A stretch of 10,913 bases of DNA from Burkholderiaceae bacterium (GTDB taxonomy: Bacteria > Pseudomonadota > Gammaproteobacteria > Burkholderiales > Burkholderiaceae_C): positions 1 through 10,913 of the forward strand of contig JALRBF010000164.1 in NCBI GenBank assembly GCA_023262365.1. Reading direction: 5' to 3'. Below the pieces are notes generated by a model. That model searched no databases. It saw only the letters and a program-made list of their open reading frames with translations, and was not told the DNA's origin. This document shows positions 7,309 through 10,913 of this stretch, piece after piece (position 1 is the stretch's first letter; each line of letters opens with the position of its first letter). The position numbers and the translations under genes are program-made.

Positions 7309-7518
7309 ATGGACAAAGGGCAAGCAACACAAGGCCAATTTGCTGCGCACACGGTGCGCTGCCCCAGCTGCGGTCAACCCTCGGTGTACGGGCCGTCCAA
7401 CCCGTACCGGCCGTTTTGCACCGAGGTATGCAAAAACATTGACCTCGGCGCCTGGGCCAGCGAACAATTTAGGGTAGAGGCCGCTCCACCCGACCCCAGC
7501 GACCCCGACCACGCGTAA
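7309..7518 (+). CDS. yacG: DNA gyrase inhibitor YacG (zinc-binding)
   Basis: A 69-residue protein with one zinc site of the form CPSC at residues 18-21 and CTEVC at 37-41 (C-x2-C ... C-x3-C). The conserved NPYRPFC and CKNIDLGAWASEQFRV segments identify YacG. In E. coli YacG binds GyrB and inhibits gyrase. The acidic, proline-rich tail (APPDPSDPDHA) is typically variable. The ATG at 7309 is 7 nt after the zapD stop, with a GGCGGG just upstream at short spacing. The frame is open further upstream inside zapD, but an earlier start would not add conserved sequence. Confidence 0.93.
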   Translation: MDKGQATQGQFAAHTVRCPSCGQPSVYGPSNPYRPFCTEVCKNIDLGAWASEQFRVEAAPPDPSDPDHA

Positions 7519-7541
7519 CCGCACGGCGTCCCACCGCCGGT
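7518..7541. terminator. Hairpin between convergent yacG and nudix genes
   Basis: CGGCG (7524-7528) pairs with CGCCG (7535-7539) around a 6-nt loop. ACCG (7518-7521) can pair with CGGT (7538-7541) as an alternative. A short TTT follows on the + strand. Its position in the 23-bp convergent gap suggests a terminator, though the U-tract is minimal. Confidence 0.4.
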
Positions 7542-7985
7542 TTAAGCGCGAGAATCTTGCGGGTTGGCTGCTGGCGGAACAGGCAAGCCGTCCACCGATT
7601 CGTGCGCGAGCGCCTCAAGCAGCGGCACGGTGCCCGGCAACACCGGCTTGAGCGCGGTGGGCAGGCTTGTCCATGCGCAACGCTGCCCTTCGCGCATGTG
7701 CGGCGTGCCATGCCAGCCCCACACCTGAAACACGTGCAAACGCACCAAGGCGTGGTCGTAGTCCACCTCTTGCACACGCCACGGCAGCAGGGTGTGGGCG
7801 TCGATGCCAATTTCTTCAAACAATTCACGGCACAGCGCCTGCACCAGGGTTTCGCCCGGTTCGAGCTTGCCGCCCGGAAACTCCCAATACCCGGCAAACA
7901 CGCGCCCGGGCGGTCGGGTGGTTAGCAGCACGCCTTGCTCGGGGTGACACAGCACCCCCACGGCCACCTCGAGTCGGCTAGCCAA
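7542..7985 (-). CDS. MutT-like nudix hydrolase
   Basis: 147 residues with a complete Nudix box: G39, E45, R53, E54, E57, E58 and G60 fit G-x5-E-x7-R-E-U-x-E-E-x-G-U. It is preceded by YWEFPGGKLEPGE, which is typical of MutT/8-oxo-dGTP diphosphatase homologues that clear oxidised nucleotides. The exact substrate is not certain. The C-terminal VLPGTVPLLEAL block also suits the betaproteobacterial family. The start is placed at a TTG (7985). The frame reads only 4 codons further up, including a CTG, before a stop, and no ATG is available, so a non-ATG start is required. It begins 8 nt after the end of the upstream ATPase gene and is the last gene of the argJ operon. Confidence 0.88.
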   Translation of the reverse strand: MASRLEVAVGVLCHPEQGVLLTTRPPGRVFAGYWEFPGGKLEPGETLVQALCRELFEEIGIDAHTLLPWRVQEVDYDHALVRLHVFQVWGWHGTPHMREGQRCAWTSLPTALKPVLPGTVPLLEALAHESVDGLPVPPAANPQDSRA

Positions 7986-7993
7986 GGCTGGGC

Positions 7994-8863
7994 TCAGCCA
8001 TCAAGGTATTGCCGGGCAAACTGCATGGCCACCCGGCCGCTGCGTGCGCCGCGCTCAAGCGCCCAAAGCAAGGCTTCGGGCCGCGCGGCCTCGATTTGCG
8101 CGGCCGACAAGCCATGCGCGTGGAGCCACTGCGCCACCACGGCAAGGTATTCGTCTTGGCTAAAAGGGTAAAAGCTAATCCATAAACCAAAGCGCTCAGA
8201 GAGCGAGATTTTTTCTTCCACCCCCTCGCCCGGATGAATCTCGCCGTCGTCGCTGGTGGTGCTGCTAAGGTTGTCTTTCATCGTCTCGGGCAGCAAGTGG
8301 CGCCGGTTGCTCGTGGCGTACACCAGCACGTTGGAGTCGGTGGCGGCCACCGAGCCGTCCAGCATGGATTTAAGCGCCTTGTACGCCGGGTCACCGGCCT
8401 CAAAGCTTAAGTCGTCGCAATACACCACAAACCGCTCGGGCCGGCCAAACACCACGTCGGCAATGTCGGGCAGGTCAACCAAGTCAGACTTGTCCACCTC
8501 AATCAAGCGCAGCCCGCGGCTGGCGTAGGCTTGCAAGCACGCCTTAACCAGCGACGACTTGCCAGTGCCACGCGCGCCGGTTAGCAGCACGTTGTTGGCA
8601 GGCAAGCCGCGCACAAAGCGCTCGGTGTTGCGGCGGATTTTTTCTTTTTGCGATTCAATTTCTTTGAGGTCATCAAAGGCAATGTGGGCCACGTGGGCCA
8701 CGGGTTCAAGCAGGGCCTGCCCGCCACGGCGCCGATAACGAAATGCCGAAGACGCTGCCCAATCAGGCGCTTGCAGGGGCTGCGGCACGGCCCGGCGTAA
8801 CAAGGCAAGCGCCTCGTCGGCGCGTCGCAGCAACGCTTGCGTCAGGTCGGTGGTTGGGCTCAT
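7994..8863 (-). CDS. DUF815-family AAA ATPase
   Basis: 289 residues, a cytoplasmic P-loop ATPase of the DUF815 family. Visible motifs are an [16 protein letters not shown] segment (61-76), Walker [14 protein letters not shown] (93-105), Walker [12 protein letters not shown] (144-154), sensor 1 [12 protein letters not shown] (182-193) and the [19 protein letters not shown] block. The biological role is not established. Family members commonly sit between argJ and a mutT-like gene in betaproteobacteria, as here. The start ATG overlaps the argJ stop (ATGA at 8863-8860), so translation is coupled. Both ends look intact. Confidence 0.9.
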   Translation of the reverse strand: MSPTTDLTQALLRRADEALALLRRAVPQPLQAPDWAASSAFRYRRRGGQALLEPVAHVAHIAFDDLKEIESQKEKIRRNTERFVRGLPANNVLLTGARGTGKSSLVKACLQAYASRGLRLIEVDKSDLVDLPDIADVVFGRPERFVVYCDDLSFEAGDPAYKALKSMLDGSVAATDSNVLVYATSNRRHLLPETMKDNLSSTTSDDGEIHPGEGVEEKISLSERFGLWISFYPFSQDEYLAVVAQWLHAHGLSAAQIEAARPEALLWALERGARSGRVAMQFARQYLDG

Positions 8864-10086
8864 GATCGGTAATCGGCGTTAATCGAGACGTAATCGTGGC
8901 TGAGGTCGCAAGTCCACACCGTTTCGCTCACCACGCCGCGGCCCAACACCAAGCGAACGGTGATGTCGCTTTGTTGCATCACGCGCACGCCGTCGGCTTC
9001 GCGGTACGCGGGGTGTCGGCCCCCTGCGGTGGCCACGTGCACGTCGTCCAAAAACACCTCAACCCGGGACACATCGAGGTCGTCCACACCAGCGTAGCCC
9101 ACGGCGGCCAAAATTCGCCCCAGGTTGGGGTCGCTGGCAAAAAATGCGGTCTTAACCAACGGCGAATGCGCCACGGCATAGGCCACTTGCAGGGCTTCGG
9201 CGCTGTGTTGGGCGCCTTCCACGTGTATGGTAATAAACTTGGTTGCGCCCTCGCCGTCGCGCACCAAGGCCTGCGCCAACTGCTGCGCCACGCTAAGCAA
9301 GGCCCGCCATAGCGCTTGTCCGTCCGGGCTTTGCCATGTGCTTACCGTGACCTGGGCCTGCCCTGTGGCCATGACCACCATGCTGTCGTTGGTCGAGGTG
9401 TCGCCGTCTACGCTGACACGATTAAACGACGCATCAGCCAAGCGCTGGGCCAAGCCTTGCATCATTTCGGGGGCCACGGCCGCATCGGTGGCCAAGTAGC
9501 CCAGCATGGTGGCCATGTTGGGCCGGATCATGCCCGAGCCCTTGGCAATGCCCGTGACGGTTACCACCTGCCCCTGCAGTTCAAGCTGTTGGCTGTAGCC
9601 TTTGGGCTGGGTATCGGTGGTCATGATGCCGCGTGCTGCGGCAAGCCAGGCATCGGCGTGCAAGGCCGGTACCGCCGATGGCAGCGCCGCCTCGATGCGC
9701 TCAATGGGTAACGGCTCCAGTATGACGCCAGTCGAAAACGGCAACACCTGCTCGGGCGCTACCCCCAGCGCCTGCGCCGCGGCCTGCGCCATGCGCTTGG
9801 CGTGCTGCAGGCCGGTTAGGCCCGTGCCGGCGTTGGCGTTGCCGGTGTTAATCACCAGTCCACGCACGCCAACCCCGGCGGCCAAGTGCGCCCGCGCCAC
9901 CTGCACCGGTGCCGCGCAAAAGCGGTTTTGGGTAAACACCGCATCCACCATGGCACCCGGGCACAGGCGCATCAACACCAAGTCATCGCGCCCCGATTTA
10001 CGAATACCAGCGGCCACCGCGGCCATGTCCAGCCCAGCCACTGGCTTGAGCGATTGCGCCGTGGGAGGGGGCAAATTCACTGGCAT
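8860..10086 (-). CDS. argJ: Bifunctional glutamate N-acetyltransferase / amino-acid acetyltransferase ArgJ
   Basis: 408 residues, a full-length ArgJ. It transfers the acetyl group from N-acetylornithine to glutamate and thus recycles the acetyl group in arginine biosynthesis; some members also use acetyl-CoA. Visible are [12 protein letters not shown] (78-89), the oxyanion-hole region PFSTGVI (116-122, T119/G120), and the self-cleavage site in [13 protein letters not shown], where cleavage before T193 creates the alpha and beta chains and the catalytic threonine. The C-terminus [12 protein letters not shown] is the canonical end. The start ATG (10086) has an AGGAGA Shine-Dalgarno 8 nt upstream. 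That Shine-Dalgarno overlaps the stop codon of the secA remnant, which is the original upstream gene. Confidence 0.96.
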   Translation of the reverse strand: MPVNLPPPTAQSLKPVAGLDMAAVAAGIRKSGRDDLVLMRLCPGAMVDAVFTQNRFCAAPVQVARAHLAAGVGVRGLVINTGNANAGTGLTGLQHAKRMAQAAAQALGVAPEQVLPFSTGVILEPLPIERIEAALPSAVPALHADAWLAAARGIMTTDTQPKGYSQQLELQGQVVTVTGIAKGSGMIRPNMATMLGYLATDAAVAPEMMQGLAQRLADASFNRVSVDGDTSTNDSMVVMATGQAQVTVSTWQSPDGQALWRALLSVAQQLAQALVRDGEGATKFITIHVEGAQHSAEALQVAYAVAHSPLVKTAFFASDPNLGRILAAVGYAGVDDLDVSRVEVFLDDVHVATAGGRHPAYREADGVRVMQQSDITVRLVLGRGVVSETVWTCDLSHDYVSINADYRS

Positions 10087-10098
10087 GACCTGAGTCTC

Positions 10099-10131
10099 CT
10101 AGCTTAGTGCACCGTGGCAATGCTTGTACTT
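10099..10131 (-). pseudogene. secA: SecA C-terminal remnant (last 10 codons and stop)
   Basis: Reading the - strand towards argJ, the codons give KYKHCHGALS followed by TAG (10101-10099). This matches the end of the SecA zinc-binding tail, C-P-C-G-S-G-K-K-Y-K-x-C-H-G, whose second Cys-His pair is visible while the first Cys pair is missing. Directly upstream of the first Lys codon the frame reads TAA (10134-10132), and nothing further resembles SecA. secA commonly lies upstream of argJ in this family of bacteria, and the secA TAG overlaps the argJ Shine-Dalgarno, so the identification is well supported despite its shortness. In this window the gene is broken: more than 99% of it is missing. 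Confidence 0.75.
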
Positions 10132-10133
10132 TT

Positions 10134-10499
10134 ATGTGGCCATACAAACTTATGCCAGATCCACGTGGCGCCGAACGCTTGTTGGACTATAATTGCGAAG
10201 TTAGATATCGTAAAACCACTTATGAATATCCAGTGGAAGTCAAAGATGGTTTTTATGGTGGAGCAATTAGTAGTATTTCTGGTCTATTTAAATCCGAACC
10301 TGAATATCGTAAACCTCTTTTTGCTTTGATACCTAGTTTGGATGTACCAGAGAGTAATCTAAGGGCAGAACTCAGCTCTCAAGATTTCTCAAGGTTGATT
10401 ACAAGCGTAAATAAAGGAGACTTTACAAGTAGGACTTCACAAGGTCTTTTACTTCATTACAGTAACTATGTTGAAGAACATGGTTTGAGCTCAGATTAA
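10134..10499 (+). CDS. Orphan ORF in the AT-rich tract, probably truncated at its 5' end
   Basis: About 121 residues from the first ATG beyond the junction. The frame stays open leftward to a GTG at 10107, but those codons are antisense to the secA remnant and so are unlikely to be genuine. Codon use is AT-rich, unlike every gene to the left. The product is polar, without an evident signal peptide or membrane segment in what remains (MWPYKLMPDPRG, LLDYNCEVRYRKTTYEYP, SGLFKSEPEYRKPLF). The pattern W-x-Y, then D-x-x-C-x-x-R-x-R, then a later proline-containing segment faintly recalls the betaproteobacterial surface-adhesin-E-like proteins, which would normally have an N-terminal signal peptide that is absent here. 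This is a weak impression, not an assignment. No Shine-Dalgarno precedes any candidate start. Confidence 0.45.
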   Translation: MWPYKLMPDPRGAERLLDYNCEVRYRKTTYEYPVEVKDGFYGGAISSISGLFKSEPEYRKPLFALIPSLDVPESNLRAELSSQDFSRLITSVNKGDFTSRTSQGLLLHYSNYVEEHGLSSD

Positions 10500-10526
10500 C
10501 ATTAACCTAAAATTGTTTTTATGCTG

Positions 10527-10814
10527 TCAAACCTTTGGGTTTGTTTTCAAGGTTGTAAAGAGTAATGCAACTGAAGACAAGGCTAACGCAACAGGAGCTA
10601 AAACTTGACTAAATAAAGAAATAGCTTCTTTTCTTTGGCTTAGTTCATTGCCAATAGCTCTGTTGGAGTCTTGTGAAAAGCTCTGTTTAGGTGCAGCAGT
10701 AGAAACAGGTGTAGATGTTTGCCTACTTGTAATGTTCTTATTATTAGTCTGAATGCCAGTCAATGAGAATATCATATCAAAAGCACTTATATAAAACAAT
10801 ACTTTTAAATTCAA
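10527..10814 (-). CDS. Small putative membrane protein, unknown function
   Basis: Up to 95 residues if the TTG at 10814 is used, or 82 residues from the ATG at 10775. The N-terminal part is moderately hydrophobic. The middle is rich in Ser, Thr, Gln and Asn (NNKNITSRQTSTPVSTAAPKQ). The C-terminus holds a clear hydrophobic segment, LFSQVLAPVALALSSVALLFTTLK, followed by a short basic tail, suggesting a tail-anchored or single-pass membrane protein. No family is recognised. There is no Shine-Dalgarno at either start, and the TTG lies within a large palindrome, so the start is uncertain and the ORF may not be expressed. It is convergent with the preceding orphan ORF and equally AT-rich. Confidence 0.4.
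   Translation of the reverse strand: MNLKVLFYISAFDMIFSLTGIQTNNKNITSRQTSTPVSTAAPKQSFSQDSNRAIGNELSQRKEAISLFSQVLAPVALALSSVALLFTTLKTNPKV
10528..10547 (+). terminator. Weak intrinsic terminator after the orphan + strand ORF
   Basis: CAAACC (10528-10533) and GGTTTG (10538-10543) form a 6-bp stem around a TTTG loop, followed by TTTT. It lies 29 bp after the stop of the + strand ORF and overlaps the last codons of the convergent - strand ORF. Confidence 0.45.
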
Positions 10815-10857
10815 TCAAAGACTGGTAAACCACTTTGTTGATTGTGTTCAATTTAAA
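10804..10857. repeat. Large imperfect palindrome in AT-rich DNA
   Basis: The outer arms are TTTAAATT (10804-10811) and AATTTAAA (10850-10857). Inside them, CAATCA (10812-10817) pairs with TGATTG (10839-10844), or alternatively CAAAG (10816-10820) pairs with CTTTG (10833-10837). The centre is the perfect palindrome TGGTAAACCA (10823-10832). The nested arms could form a cruciform or a long RNA hairpin. The remaining sequence to the window end (10858-10913) holds nothing recognisable. Confidence 0.5.
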
Positions 10858-10913
10858 TTTTATTAGCTTAGTGCTTTGAAAAAAGGATCATTATCACAGG
10901 GTTTACACCTATT

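Noticed and set aside
7542..7985. The nudix gene as a pseudogene because it lacks an ATG
   Set aside because: The Nudix box and C-terminal segment are intact and the frame is uninterrupted, so a TTG start is the simpler explanation.
10107..10133. GTG start of the right-end + strand ORF at 10107
   Set aside because: These codons are the exact antisense of the secA remnant, so the reading is accidental; the ORF is taken from beyond the junction.
1..10913. CRISPR array, tRNA, rRNA, transposase or toxin-antitoxin genes
   Set aside because: I looked for regularly spaced repeats, cloverleaf-like sequences, DDE or integrase motifs and small paired ORFs, and found none that could be supported.

Overview
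The window looks like a chromosomal segment of a GC-rich betaproteobacterium, most likely Comamonadaceae (Burkholderiales). The basis is gene order and protein character: pilus-type ATPase and membrane genes, then coaE, zapD and yacG on the + strand, convergent with nudix, ATPase and argJ on the - strand, with a secA remnant upstream of argJ. This arrangement is familiar in that family. No rRNA, tRNA, CRISPR array or insertion sequence is visible.

Left part (1-1442): the 5' end of a 3-oxoadipyl-CoA/acetyl-CoA thiolase gene runs off the left edge on the - strand. It is divergent from a DUF1841 gene, which converges on a periplasmic di-heme c-type cytochrome gene across a hairpin-rich spacer. 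Middle left (1538-3586): a MoxR-type AAA+ ATPase gene is followed by a von Willebrand factor A (VWA) protein gene, a chaperone-like pair. Middle (3631-7518): a + strand cluster holds a short GspE/PilB-like ATPase, a short GspF/PilC-like membrane protein, CoaE (last step of coenzyme A synthesis), ZapD (FtsZ bundling) and YacG (DNA gyrase inhibitor). The prepilin peptidase gene that often lies between pilC and coaE is absent. Right part (10086-7542, - strand): argJ (arginine biosynthesis), a DUF815 ATPase and a MutT-like nudix hydrolase form a tight operon.

The striking place is the right end. Immediately upstream of argJ the - strand encodes KYKHCHGALS and a stop, which reads as the zinc-binding C-terminus of SecA, and the secA stop overlaps the argJ Shine-Dalgarno sequence. 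Beyond about position 10131 the secA frame ends at an in-frame stop and the DNA becomes clearly AT-rich through to the window end. That tract carries one probably 5'-truncated orphan ORF (+), one small membrane-protein-like ORF (-), a weak terminator and a large imperfect palindrome. It is either a rearrangement or element boundary at the 3' end of secA, or an assembly chimera. SecA is essential, so an intact copy must exist elsewhere in the genome, or the join is artefactual. Everything left of about 10130 is ordinary housekeeping sequence, apart from the reduced pilus-like pair and the MoxR/VWA pair.
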